Assembly (NCBI RefSeq): GCF_901709675.1
Contig: NC_051094.1
Location: 18,752,501 to 18,816,500 of the forward strand
Length of the DNA stretch: 64,000 nucleotides
Reading direction: 5' to 3'
DNA from: Syngnathus acus
Taxonomy: Eukaryota > Chordata > Actinopteri > Syngnathiformes > Syngnathidae
Below are positions 8,546 to 20,139 of this stretch, piece after piece (the stretch's first letter is position 1; each line of letters opens with the position of its first letter). The position numbers and the translations under genes are program-made. The notes beneath the pieces were generated by a model that had not been told where the DNA came from, ran no database searches, and saw nothing but the letters and a program-made list of their open reading frames with translations.

Positions 8546-10094
8546 CGGCTTTATTGTCAATCCCTTCATATGTCAAGACACACAAAGAAACCGAAATTCC
8601 GTTTCCTCTATCCCACGGTGACGAGACATACAAGTAGACGACACAAAATAAAAACAAGAAGGCACAAACAATAAATAATAAATAATAAATAAATAAAATG
8701 AGCGATGAATAAATAATAAACCAATAACCCAATAAATAAGAGGAGCAAAACTGAGCCAGTGTGCATACAGCAGACAGTAAGCATAGCGCAAAGAACAGGA
8801 CGCTACGCAGAAAGGGGGAGCGAGTTCAGGATCCTAACAGCCTGGAGTACGAAGCTGTTGGAGAGTCTGGTGGTGCGGGAGCGCAGGCTCCTGTACCGCC
8901 TCCCAGAGGGCAGAAGATCAAACAAAGAGTGAGCGGGGTGACTCACATCACTCACAATCTTGGTCGCCTTGCGGGTGAGATGGGAGGTGTAAATGTCCTT
9001 CAAGGAGGGGAGAGAAGCACCAATAGTCTTACCAGCCGTTTTCACTATGCGCTGCAGGGCCTTCAAGTCGTAGTCAGTGCAGCTGCCACCCCAAACAGCA
9101 ATACAGCTGGAGAGGACGCTCTCAATGGTGCCGCGGTAAAATGTAGTCATGACGGCCGGAGGAGCGCCCGCTCGCCTGAGTTTCCGAAGGAAGTACAGGC
9201 GGCGCTGGGCCTTCTTCGCCAGTGATGCGGTGTTGGTGGACCAGGAGAGATCCTCACTGATGTGCACCCCCAGGAACCTGGCGCTGCTCACTCTCTCCAC
9301 CACAGCACCGTCGATGGTCAGCGGCAGGTGTTGGGCGTGACCCTTCCGGAAGTCAACAACAATCTCCTTGGTCTTGTCGCTCTGCGGCGCGGGCTTGTAG
9401 TCCGTGATGGTCTGAATGCCCTGCCAAAGGCTCCGTGCGTCCCTGCTGTCCCTGAAGTGGGCGGTAATTTTGCACGAGAACGCCCTCTTCGCTTCTTTGA
9501 TGCCCCGGGACAGGTCGGCCCTCGCAGTCCTCAAGCCAGCCTCATCCCCCGCTCTAAAGGCTTTGTCCCTGGCCCTCAGCAGCCTGAAGACAGCCCCTGT
9601 CAGCCATGGCTTCCGGTTAGCCCGAGTGACGACGGATATTGAGTGTGTCACATCATCAATGCACTTCCTGATGTAGGAGGAAACAGAGTCAGTATACTCC
9701 TCAATGTCCGCCCGACCGTCGCAAGTGGCAGCCCTCCTAAACACGTCCCAGTCAGTAGAGCCAAAGCAGTCACGAAGCGCATCAGAGGCACCCTCAGGCC
9801 ACACCCGTACCCGCTTGCGAACTGGTCTGGATGTTCTCACCTTTTGTCTGTATACGGGCAAAAGCATAACAGTGATATGGTCAGAAAGTCCAAGATGGGG
9901 GAGGGGGGCGGCTTTGAAAGCTCCTTTATGCGAAGAGTAGACCAGGTCCAGGAAGCTGTCGCCACGCGTAGGAAAATCAACATGCTGGTGAAGCCTCGGA
10001 AAAACAGACTTCAGGTTAGCATGATTAAAATCCCCAGCGAAGATGGTGAAACCGTCAGGGTGCGCTGTCTGTTGTTCACTGACAGCCTGGTATA
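8546..10094 (-). mobile_element. Rex1/CR1-like LINE, internally deleted
   Basis: The 3' end at 8546 has hexamer repeats (AAAGTC on plus, TTTGAC-type on minus) next to the family's GACAATAAAG-like terminus. The body matches 57165-59640 closely. It is 5'-truncated at 10094, where a (GT)n tract begins. A deletion of nearly 1 kb removes the RT core (see the CDS entry). Confidence 0.85.
8803..9867 (-). pseudogene. LINE ORF relic with in-frame loss of the RT core
   Basis: An open frame of 354 codons. The first about 180 residues are the region between endonuclease and RT (RVRVWPEGASDALRDCF, ANRKPWLTG, LWQGIQTITDYK). The frame then jumps from DYKPAPQS directly to DKTKEIVVDFRKGHAQ, the RT thumb region (FLGVHISEDLSWSTN, KKAQRRLYFLRKL), and ends at the same LNSLPLSA as the copy at 57649-59376. 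The copy at 56.5-59.6 kb carries about 320 residues here, including FADDTTL, so the catalytic core was deleted without breaking the frame. Non-functional. Confidence 0.85.
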
Positions 10095-11956
10095 TGATAC
10101 GTGTGTGTGTATGTGTGTGTGTGCGTGTGTGTGTGACATGTATACGTAGCTAAAATGTACATACTGTAAATATGTTTTTAGAACTCTTTTACTATTATAA
10201 CAACTTTTTTGTAACAAGGTAGAAGTGTACATACTGTAAATGTTTTTAGAACTCTTATTATTATAACAACTTTTCTGCAAATGTGGTGCATTTGCAGACA
10301 GACAAACCGGAGCGCTGCAAGTGTGAGGGGGAATCCACAGTGCTGCCGACTCCCACCCCTGATTCCCCTGGTCAATGTAAATGTATTTACATGTTCTATA
10401 ATAGATTGATCTGCATGTTGAAGGGCATCTTTCTGGAATAGAGTGGGCTATATTTCGAGAAAGGTCCAGATAAAAAATGTTTAGCATGCCAGTCAGTTCA
10501 GCCTTCGTTGTACCTTCCATTGGGTTATAAGTAAATGAGACCAAATGGTGGACTTGGATTTGCACTTTGAATGCCCAATTTTTTATGCAAATAAGTGACA
10601 CAGCGTGAATTGGTTGACAAATGTCTACTTCTATCCCACAAAGGCGCAAACACCCTTCTACCACCAATTCTAGCACTGCGAGGTTTAGCAAAATACCAAA
10701 AGAAAGAAAACGACCAATACGCACCGACTGCGCTCGGCGCAAGACTTGTGCCTTAAACGAAAATAGAGCCCCCTGTCTTCGATGCTATCGGCTACTGTTC
10801 ACTCATGGATAATGAGCTCTAGCTTCAAATATTGCAAATTTCTTTTAAGAACGAACCTATTTCAAATGCTGGTAATAGATTGCATTTAGGCTACCTACTG
10901 GAAATGTACAGTATAAACTAACTTAAATATATATGTAAACCAATTTGAAAGAGTTTTCATGAATTTCACAGAAATTAATCTTGTTTAAACCACAATCTGC
11001 CATATTTAAACATTGTTCATTTGTCGTAGCTGATTGGGTTTCATCAATTTTGAAAGTCACAGATTTTGTTGATTTTAAGAAACATAATTAATATAGTAAT
11101 TATACCATTAGAATTGTATGAACTATAAAATTGAAATTAAATTGAATACGTGAAAATAATTGAAAATAAACTATGGCACTCATTTTTTTCTGAGTGAGAA
11201 GGGAAATGAGAACAAATTCTCTTTTACAATGCCGACTTGTCTGTAAAGTGGCACGGCCACGGGCACATACAAATATCCACCTTTCCTTTACTCTCTAACA
11301 AATTTAATTTGTGCAGATTATAGCAGCCATTCAAAGAGTTTAACTATATTATCTAGAACGTGATGCTACCGAAACTGTCGCATAAATACTTCAAACAGTC
11401 ATCATGGATGATTATTAAGTCAGATCAAATACTGCAAAACTTGCAAGCTGCTCAGTAAGTATCTACATTTTTAACCCAATATGGCTTTGTGAGGGAGAGG
11501 GAGCGGGCGGTATGGGTTGTGCGCTGACTCGTCGGTCATCCTCCCTCTTTCTGCAGATTCACATTTTTTTGTTCTGAAAATAATTTTTATTTCTTAAATT
11601 TTAAGGAGTGTTGGGAGTGCTAAAATATAGCTCACAAAATATTTAAATAAGGTTGTACGATGGCAAGCATTTGTTTCAATTAGTTAATGGGGGGGGGGCG
11701 GAATGGGGAGTTAAAATTGTGACCGTATCATTGAACAGACTGTGGTAGGCTCCAAAAACTGCAGTACAGGTTTAATAAATGTTAAACCTAATTGGCCATA
11801 CATTCATATTCAAATTCTCAGAATTAAGAATTAGTGACGCATTGTGCAGTATAGAATAAAGCATGGCGTTTTTTAAGTGTTAGAGGAAAAAAAAATAAAA
11901 ATTCGCCTCAAAAGAGAGGTGATAATTTGTACCACTGACTTTCTATTTCATGTTCA
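10095..11956. other. No recognised gene; MITE relic and AT-rich DNA
   Basis: 10095-10140 is a (GT)n tract. 10150-10285 holds two similar units around TACATACTGTAAATRTTTTTAG and TATTATAACAACTTTT, which recur inverted at 56265-56430. An ORF of 243 codons (10011-10742, minus) and a basic 63-codon ORF (10621-10812, plus) show no family motifs. The rest, to 11956, is AT-rich and unrecognised; it may include regulatory DNA downstream of isl1. Confidence 0.5.
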
Positions 11957-12112
11957 GGCTGTGTACCCCGCCTAGCACCCAAGACAGATGGGATAGGATT
12001 CAGCACGCCAGCGACCCTTGTGAGGATAAACAGTTCAGAAAATGGATGGATGGATGGATGGATGGATGGATGGATGGATGGATGGATGGATGGATGGATG
12101 GATGGATGGATC
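11957..12112 (+). repeat. SINE 3' end with expanded (GGAT)n tail
   Basis: TACCCCGCCTAGCACCC through TTCAGAAAATGGATGG matches the 3' end of the SINE at 26221-26577. The tail is expanded to about 69 bp of pure GGAT repeats (12043-12111). Confidence 0.8.
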
Positions 12113-12492
12113 CGCTTCTCCCCGACAATCATCAGTGTTAGTTCAGCACACTTTGATTGAGTAAATCCAAAAGATTTTTTTTCAGCATACTGTTGGTGTC
12201 CTTTGGTTCCATTAGATTTAATTAATTCATACATGTAGCTACATTGGTTGTGCATGATTAAATTTCCTTAAACTAAGATATATCCATTTAATATTTGGGG
12301 GAAAAATAGGAGAAAGTTATGATAGTTGTCTACATTTTTTACGTCTCATCGAAAGTTTAGTCTTTTTTTCAGTCATGAGTTCGTGTATGCTCTTCCCTAT
12401 ATAAATCGTTTAAGAATCATGAGAAAACTAGTAAGGAGGTCATTTACAATGATGTATTATTTTTTCTATAAATTTTGAAACTTCAGTTAGGC

Positions 12493-13407
12493 CAGGGGTG
12501 TCCAAAATTTTTGCAAAGCGGGCCAGATTTGGTTAGATTAAATTGTATAGGGGCCGACCATTCTCACCGACATTCCTCGAACCATTACCATTGTAAATGA
12601 ACTTGTAAATATGTAACTCTATCCTTTGCTGTCTGCAGATAGGTTGATATTGCAAATGAGAATCTATTGTCAATTGCACTACCAGAAACGTTAAAGATTA
12701 AAATAATAATACATTAAATACAAATGAACAATTTTATGAAAGTTGAATGATTGTTTTAATTAGATATATTAAGTTTGTTTAATTATTGTTCTTGTATTAA
12801 TGAGAAGGGTGATATTGGTGTTTCGACTGCAGTAGACAGGCCAGGTGCATCATGTCAGATTTTTAATCGAAATTAAATCATTCTCCATTTTATCTTTTTT
12901 ATTTCAACTTCATAACTTCAAATTACTTCATAATCGCAAAATAATAATGCATAGTTAGTTTGTTGTTTGCGATCACTGTGAGTGGGCGGTGCAGACGCGT
13001 AGTATTGTGTAGAGTTTGTACGAAGTAGACAGCTCTCACCAGTAGTCCGTGTGCCCCCTCCCACCCTCCCTGTGCAGCGTCACTTGCAGCGTCTCTGATT
13101 TTAGCATCACCTTAGTCCTTGGTGTGCGGACATTTGAATGAGGAAGTGTCTGTGTCACTGATTATCATTAAAATGGACACTTGTGTGCGCGTGAACTGGG
13201 AAGGGACGGCGGAGAAACGCTCGCAACCGATCGTGAGCGCTGGCTCATGTGCGCGTTCCGGTTCGGACGAGTTTCATTTCTGTGGCTCGCTCTGGCGCGC
13301 GCAGGTCCCCGCGACAGTGCCAGCGGGCCACTTATTATTGATTTTATGACACAATGTTTCGGGCCGGTCTAAATTTAGACGCGGGCCCCGGATTCTGAAC
13401 ACACCTG
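12493..13407. mobile_element. Non-autonomous hAT element
   Basis: It begins CAGGGGTGTCCAAA and ends ...GAACACACCTG, flanked by perfect 8-bp duplications AGTTAGGC (12485-12492 and 13408-13415), diagnostic of hAT transposition. The interior includes CGGGCCAGATTTGG-type subterminal sequence and no transposase frame of useful length. Confidence 0.88.
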
Positions 13408-13415
13408 AGTTAGGC

Positions 13416-14370
13416 CAACTAAAAATCCCACGACATTCATCGTCGTTTTTACTGTGGACAAAATGGAATTAAATGCATGGACACAACTGAACCCAGACAA
13501 TTAAGTGGACATACTAAATGAGTCGTGATGGAAAACAGACCTTTCGTTTGTCACAAAAAGTTCACGTCTTGATTCATCCGTTTATTTTATGCCAAAAAGA
13601 GGTAAACGTTTTTTTACGTTTATGTTTTCAATTCATAAATTTTATACATAATACTCCTGGTAACATCAGCCCAAAATGTGGTTGCATTTGTAGATTACAC
13701 CATTAAGGGGATTGAATCAAAGCTCCACGTATGACAAGTATTGTTGAAATAAATTACATATGTTTAAATAGAGTAATAAATACGCAATTGTAATTCTGAA
13801 TGTCAGATGTTAGAAACAACTATCCCAAAGTAATTTCTGAAGCCAGATGTCCCTAAAACATTGGACGGCCACCTATTTCTTTGTTCGAAATCAGGGGGGC
13901 AAAGACGTTGCACGCTGCAAATTGTTTATAATAATTAATAACAATAGTTATACTGTCCCAATGTGTGGGAAAAACGGATAAAACCTACCATACTTTAAGA
14001 TACAAAATCCGTGGCAACTTTGTTGACAAGTATAAGTATTATATTCCATGGAAACAAAACCCTAACGCATTTAATCCTTATTAAGTGATACGTCTCCACA
14101 TCTTTGGAAAATAAATCATTTTCGGGCAACCCGAACTCACTAATACCCCATGAAGCTTGGAACAAAAGAGGTATACTTTGTTGCAAATGCGTTATTTAAA
14201 GTATTAATACAATTTTGGAATATCGGCAAATACAGTGATTTTTCGAATTGAAAAGAAAATCCTTAACTTCGATGGAGCGCACGGCATCTGCAAATAGGGT
14301 CTTCAACTCGCACTCAGAGGTCCAACGTCTACTTAGCGCGGTTTTTGTCTTCTATTTTGGCAATGAATAA

Positions 14371-14415
<45 letters not shown>

Positions 14416-14606
14416 AAATCAACAAGCAGTGTCGGCTTGAGTGATGCAATTTTCTGTCTTCTGCGTGGATTTAAGAATTGGTTGTCGGTGGTAAAATCCC
14501 ATGATTGTCTTCACAGTGTCAAAAACACAACCAAATGGTTGTTTGGTGCAGCCCGGACGGATGAGATGAACATGGGGAGATTCAGTTTATCCAGACAGCC
14601 TCGGAC
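13416..14606 (-). other. isl1 3' UTR and downstream flank
   Basis: Immediately 3' of the isl1 stop on the minus strand. No repeat family is recognised except a (AAAT)n microsatellite near 14371-14416. A minus-strand AATAAA at 13581-13586 is a possible polyadenylation signal giving a 3' UTR of about 1 kb; ATTAAA variants lie closer. Which one is used cannot be told from sequence. Confidence 0.4.
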
Positions 14607-14723
14607 TCAGGCTTCAATCGGACTTGACACCATGCTGTTCGGTGTGTCTGGAAGCTGAGATGACATGGACGCTACCTCGCTGCCAGTTGAGTTTGAACCC
14701 GGTCCACCCTCCGAAAAACTAAC
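14607..14723 (-). CDS. isl1: isl1 exon 6
   Basis: Starts after TTTTCACAG with Val-Ser-Phe-Ser-Glu-Gly-Gly and ends SSPIEA plus TGA: 38 codons and the stop. It carries the conserved [13 protein letters not shown] stretch of the islet C terminus. The acceptor is preceded by TTTTCAC on the minus strand. Confidence 0.95.
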   Translation of the reverse strand, partial: VSFSEGGPGSNSTGSEVASMSSQLPDTPNSMVSSPIEA

Positions 14724-17700
14724 CTGTGAAAACCAAGTACCGGTAAGAATTCCCAGACGCCAAATGGGGTAATAATAATAATAATAATAAGAAGAAGAAG
14801 AAAATGTTGGATGGATAATAATAATAATAATATAAAAAAATTGGTCCGTGATTATTGATGTTGATGAAGACGATGAAGGCAAAGAAACAATTATAACCAA
14901 TAAACAAAATACAGCAGTGGCGTGCTTGCATTTTTAAACAAGTAGTCCTTATAAATATTTTAACAATCCTTCATTCGTTCACGAGTTTTCTATACATGAA
15001 TAATCAAATAATCTAACCTCGAAATGGAAATCATTTGGGATCCGTTTATTTAATGTCCAGCATGAGCCACCGAACACAATCATTAAGTGTGTTGCTGGCA
15101 AACCCCCGTGATTATTTATATAAAAACTGACTGGGAAAATATGAAGAAAAAAAACAAACCTAAACGAATAAACAAACAATCGACAGGAAGTAGACTATAA
15201 AGGCATCGGCAAATTCAAACATATTTGTTACATTTGCGAGATATTCTGCATATATAGGCTATTTATTTCGTCTTAACTTAACGGTTTAAAAATAACCTAC
15301 CAGTTGCTGAAAGGCGGGCTGGTCGATGTCGCTCTGCAGAGCAAAGTCGCTCAGGACCTTCCAAGGTGGCTGGTAGCTCTGCACCTCCACAGGGTTGGCT
15401 TGGATGCCGCCGTCGTGCCGCTCCGGACTGGCCGCCACCATCGGCGTGCCTGTCATTCCCTGGATGTTCTGCAAGACGGACGAGCTGGTCAGGTTATATT
15501 CACTGCAGGTGATTGCACATGACGACTGTGGGTTTACTGAGTGTGGTTATGCTTGTTCAAATGCGTGAGCTCGCGCTATCGTGGGGAAAGTTACCTGGAA
15601 TTAATCACCCCTCAGTCAGAACAATCAATAAACAAATAAATATGTGAATTCAGATGCGATGAGGGAAAAAGCTGTTTTATTTTTAATTTTTGTCAGATTA
15701 ATTAATGTGTTAAACTGTTCGTTCACGCGCTATTCGTTCACGCGCTATGGTGTACACTGCTCCAACGCAGGACAAAAATTTAAACTAATTGTGTGTCTTG
15801 TGGCAGACACTTTACTTAAATAAAGAATGGAAAAGCCTACAGTCTGGGCTCTTTGAAGGCAAAAGGCTCGAGTTTAATGAAACCTCCTTTACCGTCTTGT
15901 CATTTGGCTGCTGTTGTTGAAGTTGCTTCATCAGAATACTCCTTTTTTTGTCTTTGCACCGCTTGTTCTGGAACCAGACACGGATGACGCGCGGGCTGAG
16001 GCCGGTCATCTCCACCAGCTGCTCCTTCATCAGAGCATCGGGCCTCGGGTTGGCATTATAACAAGTTCGCAAAGTGTGTAGCTGCTTCTCGTTTAGTACT
16101 GTCCGAACCCGAGTAGTCTTCTCTGGCTGTTTGTGGATGTGGGGCCGGAGCGCAGACTGTCGGGTGGAGATGGGCTCTGCTGTGAGAATGAACGGGTTAA
16201 GAAACCCAAAGAAGAAAACATCAGTTTAAATCGCTAGGAATCCAAGCAAATAAAGACTTTATTCCCTTACAGAATTTTCATTTTAAGCAATGACCTTTTT
16301 AACCAGAATCGCAAAAACTATACACATAAGGTAAAGACTTTTTTGTTTTTATAGAAAGCTGTCGGTTAGTTATAGGCGACATAGGTCGGCTGATTTATTA
16401 TGATTTTTTTTTTTTTTTTTACATTTTATGCGTGTTTCTTTTTTTTTGTATTAACACACATTTTTAAAAGTCGTGATTTGCATCGTAGTCATATTGTTTT
16501 ACTTACATAAATGTGTTTTCCCTTGTTGGGCACCATAAAATCCACTGTTCAAAACCCTCTATCCATTTGCTATAACCTCATTCGGGCGGCGGGTGTGCTG
16601 GAGGATCTCCCAGCTGACTTCGGTGAGAGGCAGGGTACACTCTAGACTGGTCGACTTTTCAGAATCAAAAATGCAAGTGCAAGGAACACGCGCACACGCA
16701 CGCGTGCGCACACACACGCGCGCACACACACTCACAGACACGCGCAGACTCGCGCGCGCAACATCTGTAGCTTATTTCACCCGCGTTTTGAGGTCACCAC
16801 AAAACCCAATAGACCGTATCACATGTGTGTGTCATGAATATTGTCATGAAACATTGTTGTCAGTATTCAACTCGGAGACAGTGTAAATATCCAGTGAATG
16901 TCGTATCATTATTAAGTAAACACGAGTTGTCTAAGTTGTAAAAAGAAAGAAAACCTATTCAATAACGGACCGTCATGATCCAAACCCCGGAATTGCCAAG
17001 ACGAACAGTTTGAAACTCATTGCCCGACAATGCCTCCCACCGCAAGGTCTGGATTTTACCTGCCATTTGCAGCGGTCTGGCGGGGTGCAGCGGACTGAGC
17101 GGATCTCCGTGTCCCAGAGTGGCCCGCTCCACCACGTCATGATCAGCCCGGCAGAAGAGGCCGTCTTCGCGCAGAGCGAATTCGTCCCCCGGGATGAGCT
17201 GTCTGCTGCAGGCCACACAGCGGAAACATTCGATGTGGTAGACTTTGGATCGGGCCCTCATTACAAAGTCGTTCTTGCTGAAACCGATGTTGCATTTAGC
17301 GCATTTAATCCCGTATAACCTGTGAGACACACCAAACGTGTATAACAATCAGAATCGGCGAATAATAACAGCAACGATTTATTTTTAATTTTTGCACATT
17401 GTTAAAATACTGTCCATTTTTTATTCGTTGCTTGGTTGGCCATTTTTCGAATGGAATTGTGATAAATAATTTATGTCAAGCCCGCGGCCCTCGTGAGGAT
17501 AGGCGGTTTAGATAATGGATAGATGATGAATTTATATCAATATGTGTGTGCATATTTCCATAATAGGGCGCAAGGAATGCAGCAACCAGGCCCAAATGAC
17601 TTGTTGGAATTGTTGATTTTTAAGATGTATGTTAGAATAAATGACTTGTTGGAATTGTTGATTTTTAAGATGTATGTTGGAATATGACGTTCTGCCATAC

Positions 17701-18310
17701 TACAACAAGAAACGGTGCAGCGTAAATAGCCAGTGTATTAAATAGGAGTGGCAATATGGTTCTAAGAATAATATCTTACACCATTTTAACACATGATAAT
17801 AGGGGAAATTATTATATTCGAAATACAGTACGTTTCAAATACACTGCACGTCCGGAAGTGGCTTTAATAAAATTGAAAGCTCTCGTCCAACCGTGGTTGT
17901 CCTACCTGATGTAGTCCCGTTTACAATATGTCTTTCCGTCCCTGACGAAGCACGTGCACGACTCGTCCAAGTACTGACTGCACTCGGCGCATTTGAGACA
18001 GGCAGCGTGCCACTCCAGATCTGGGGAGACCCGCAGGATGTACTGATCGTGGATCTGGTTTCCACAGCCCACACACAGAGACACCGGCCGTTTTTCTAGA
18101 AGGTCGTTGTTAGTGTACTGATTATTATGATGAATATATTCGTATCGTTAGTATCTATTAGTCCGATAGTTAAACTTAAAAATTAATACAAAACAAGTTT
18201 CATTCAAACAAGCAATTAAGTGTCACAAAAAGTTAGGTAAACTGAAAATAATTTAATTTAAACTAGTGGGCATTGAACTTACTTTTCGGTGGATCCCCCA
18301 TGTCTCCCAT
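14607..18310 (-). CDS. isl1: Islet-1 LIM-homeobox transcription factor, six exons
   Basis: Spliced product of 349 codons from exons 18310-18283, 18095-17906, 17319-17060, 16179-15893, 15468-15301 and 14723-14607. All introns are GT-AG and phases join without a frameshift. The protein has two zinc-binding LIM domains (about residues 17-70 and 79-133), a homeodomain (about 181-240, with [15 protein letters not shown] recognition helix), a glutamine run, the Ldb/Lhx3-interaction region and a serine-rich end (SSPIEA). [20 protein letters not shown] in exon 5 distinguishes islet-1 from islet-2. 349 residues equals the length I recall for vertebrate ISL1. Islet-1 is a nuclear activator needed for motor neurons, sensory neurons, second heart field and pancreatic endocrine cells. 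The gene is compact (3.7 kb), with introns of 187, 586, 880, 424 and 577 bp. Intact and probably functional; teleost isl1 (isl1a). Confidence 0.96.
15301..15468 (-). CDS. isl1: isl1 exon 5
   Basis: 168 nt, phase 0 at both ends, 56 codons from NIQGMTG to AFQQL, between acceptor CTTGCAG and donor GTAGGT. It includes the [18 protein letters not shown] segment, within the region that binds LHX3-type partners in islet proteins. Confidence 0.95.
15893..16179 (-). CDS. isl1: isl1 exon 4 (homeodomain)
   Basis: 287 nt encoding the linker and the homeodomain ([20 protein letters not shown], then [16 protein letters not shown]) and ending at QQQQPNDKT before donor GTAAAG. The acceptor is a tandem CAGCAG, so splicing at 16179 or 16176 would add or omit one alanine. 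Confidence 0.95.
16680..16764. repeat. Alternating purine-pyrimidine tract in isl1 intron 3
   Basis: About 80 bp of CA/CG alternation, including GCACGCGTGCGCACACACAC and CTCGCGCGCGC. This class of sequence can adopt left-handed Z-DNA under supercoiling. Confidence 0.75.
17060..17319 (-). CDS. isl1: isl1 exon 3 (second LIM domain)
   Basis: 260 nt from acceptor CTCACAG to donor GTAAAA. Encodes [20 protein letters not shown] and the rest of LIM2, with zinc ligands in CAKC, HIECFRC, CVAC and FCRADHD, then the [11 protein letters not shown] linker. Confidence 0.95.
17476..17526 (+). repeat. SINE 3' end remnant in isl1 intron 2
   Basis: CCCTCGTGAGGATAGGCGG and ATGGATAGATGATG match the end of the SINE family (compare 11998-12060). 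Too short to be more than a relic. Confidence 0.5.
17906..18095 (-). CDS. isl1: isl1 exon 2 (first LIM domain)
   Basis: 190 nt from acceptor CTTCTAG to donor GTAGG. Encodes [20 protein letters not shown] and the remainder of LIM1 to YCKRDYIR, with zinc ligands [16 protein letters not shown] and YCKRD. The last arginine codon is split with exon 3. Confidence 0.95.
18283..18310 (-). CDS. isl1: isl1 exon 1, start codon
   Basis: ATGGGAGACATGGGGGATCC encodes MGDMGDP, followed by PK and a split lysine codon before donor GTAAG. Two in-frame ATGs lie nine bases apart; the first gives the standard islet N terminus. Confidence 0.93.
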
Positions 18311-18545
18311 GTTGCCAAAGTAAGACAAGGTTAGGTCCACAGTCAAAGCGGGCTGCTGCGTCTTGATGTGTCTTCTGCTGCCGGGCCAGGAGGGGCTACG
18401 CCGTCCAGCTCGGAGAGGGAATGCGTGTGTGCTCGTGTGTATTTCTCCCTAGTGTGTGTGAAACTCTGGTGCTGGTGCGACTGACGTAGGACAGCCGCAC
18501 GTCATCTCCATGCCCAGCTGATTGGTTCTGCAAAAGTCTGGGCAG
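18311..18545 (-). promoter_or_regulatory. Probable isl1 5' UTR and proximal promoter
   Basis: Upstream of the ATG, on the minus strand, an inverted CCAAT box (ATTGG at 18521-18525) lies about 211 bp before the start codon, next to an E-box CAGCTG (18515-18520) and a CGTCA/TGACG pair near 18482-18503. There is no TATA box. Transcription start is not determinable; the assignment rests on position and motifs. Confidence 0.4.
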
Positions 18546-18769
18546 CTCTGCACACGCTGCCAGACACCACCATCACCATGCACCACCACCAAAAGTCAGT
18601 GGTACGATTAGTGGACTAAATAATCTGTTTGTTAGATTTTCTTACCTTGCTAGTACTATTGTTAACCAAATGAGTTGAGGTTTGTATGCAACGGTTTACT
18701 TAAATAGTAGTGGAGGCAGCCTGGTCTGATTGAACTGCAATAACAGATTTTGATCTTTGTTTTTTCCCT

Positions 18770-18832
18770 TCATTCATTCATTCATTCATTCATTCATTCA
18801 TTCATTCATTCATTCATTCATTCATCCTCACT

Positions 18833-18872
<40 letters not shown>

Positions 18873-18875
18873 TAT
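18770..18875. repeat. (CATT)n and (TTTC)n microsatellites
   Basis: About 55 bp of CATT repeats (18770-18825) followed by about 43 bp of TTTC repeats (18832-18874), roughly 500 bp upstream of the isl1 start codon. Confidence 0.95.
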
Positions 18876-19160
18876 TTCTATATTTCTATATTTATTTACC
18901 AATAAAAATAAAACGATTTACTTTTGGGATTGTGGACTGTGATACATTCGCGCACTCTGTCCTTGTTTAGTAATTTCTTTCCATTTTTGAAGTATAGTGC
19001 TTTGACGGCGGAGCGCGGAACAGCCATTAATTTATAGGCAATAAAACGTGTGTGATCACAACGAGACGGCCGAAGACTCCCGCAGTGATAGGCGAGTGAC
19101 GAGCACGCGCGCGCAATTACACAGAAACACACGTGCACGCCCTCTTGTGTTGGTAACCAA

Positions 19161-19914
19161 TAGGGGTCTAAATCGCGGGTTTTGTCACGATACGATATCA
19201 TATCGATACAAAGAATCGATATTTGCCGATATCTTAAAGCCTGCTGTGATTCATTCACGATACATCACGATATAGTGCTGCACGATCGATATTTTTATTT
19301 ATTTTTTTTAAATAAAAAATATAGAACAATATCCTGATTTATAACAATTCATGCGCAAAATCAACAAGGTACTGCAAACTCTTTATTTAGGAAATTACAA
19401 GAGTATTGTAGTATACAAAGTGCTTATTTTAACACTGAACTTTATCAAATTCCTATATTTTTTCTCATATAAGTAAAGAAAAATGAATATTCTTTCTTTT
19501 TTTGTAATACCATTAACTTTAAAGTGTATTACTGAACTATTTATTTACAATAATTTTAATTGTCCGTTGAGCCATCTTTTCTTTGGAATCCAAAGTGCTT
19601 CCAAACGAATGACTTGAAGCCCAAAGGGGAGCGAATTTCCTCGTCTTCTTGGACACTAGCCATAGCACCAGCCCAGGAGCCGCGTAGTTGTCGGCTCCCC
19701 TTTCACGTGCCTGCTCTGCTCACAACACGCCGCGTACTGCTCCCGGAAAGAGGAAGCGAGCAACAATGAACTGGATTTCAAAATAAAGTCGCGTCTAATG
19801 TCCGAGGTCAAACACGGCGATATAAATCGATGTTTACGTTTAGCATCGATGCCAATAAATCGTAGAGCATTATATCGATTAATCGATGTGTATCGATGAA
19901 TCGTTACACCCCTA
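19161..19914. mobile_element. Non-autonomous hAT element rich in ATCGAT
   Basis: Ends TAGGGGTCTAAATCG... and ...CGTTACACCCCTA are flanked by perfect 8-bp duplications GTAACCAA (19153-19160 and 19915-19922). Subterminal regions are packed with ATCGATA/TATCGAT palindromes. No transposase frame. Confidence 0.88.
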
Positions 19915-20139
19915 GTAACCAACTATAAGACCAATAACAAATCAGCAGCAGTGCAATTCATGCATGATTCGTTATTTCCACTTTCAACTGGTAATCGAAA
20001 AATTAAAAAGGGACTACATGTTTTTAACCTAACACAAAACTATATTGGGATCAGGACGAGCATTTGTAAATGTATTTTAAGCTAGTTAGCTGAATCCAGC
20101 ACCCACTTCTCCCCCAGTCTGTCTGTGACTCACCCACAC

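Noticed and set aside
8803-9867. A host gene, since the 354-codon frame is open
   Set aside because: Every segment matches the LINE at 56495-59640, with the RT core deleted.
10011-10742. A 243-codon minus-strand ORF
   Set aside because: It crosses the LINE 5' end, a (GT)n tract and a MITE relic, and has no recognised motif, so it is likely a chance frame.
10621-10812. A basic 63-codon ORF
   Set aside because: Composition is arginine-rich, but no family, partner or regulatory signal supports it.
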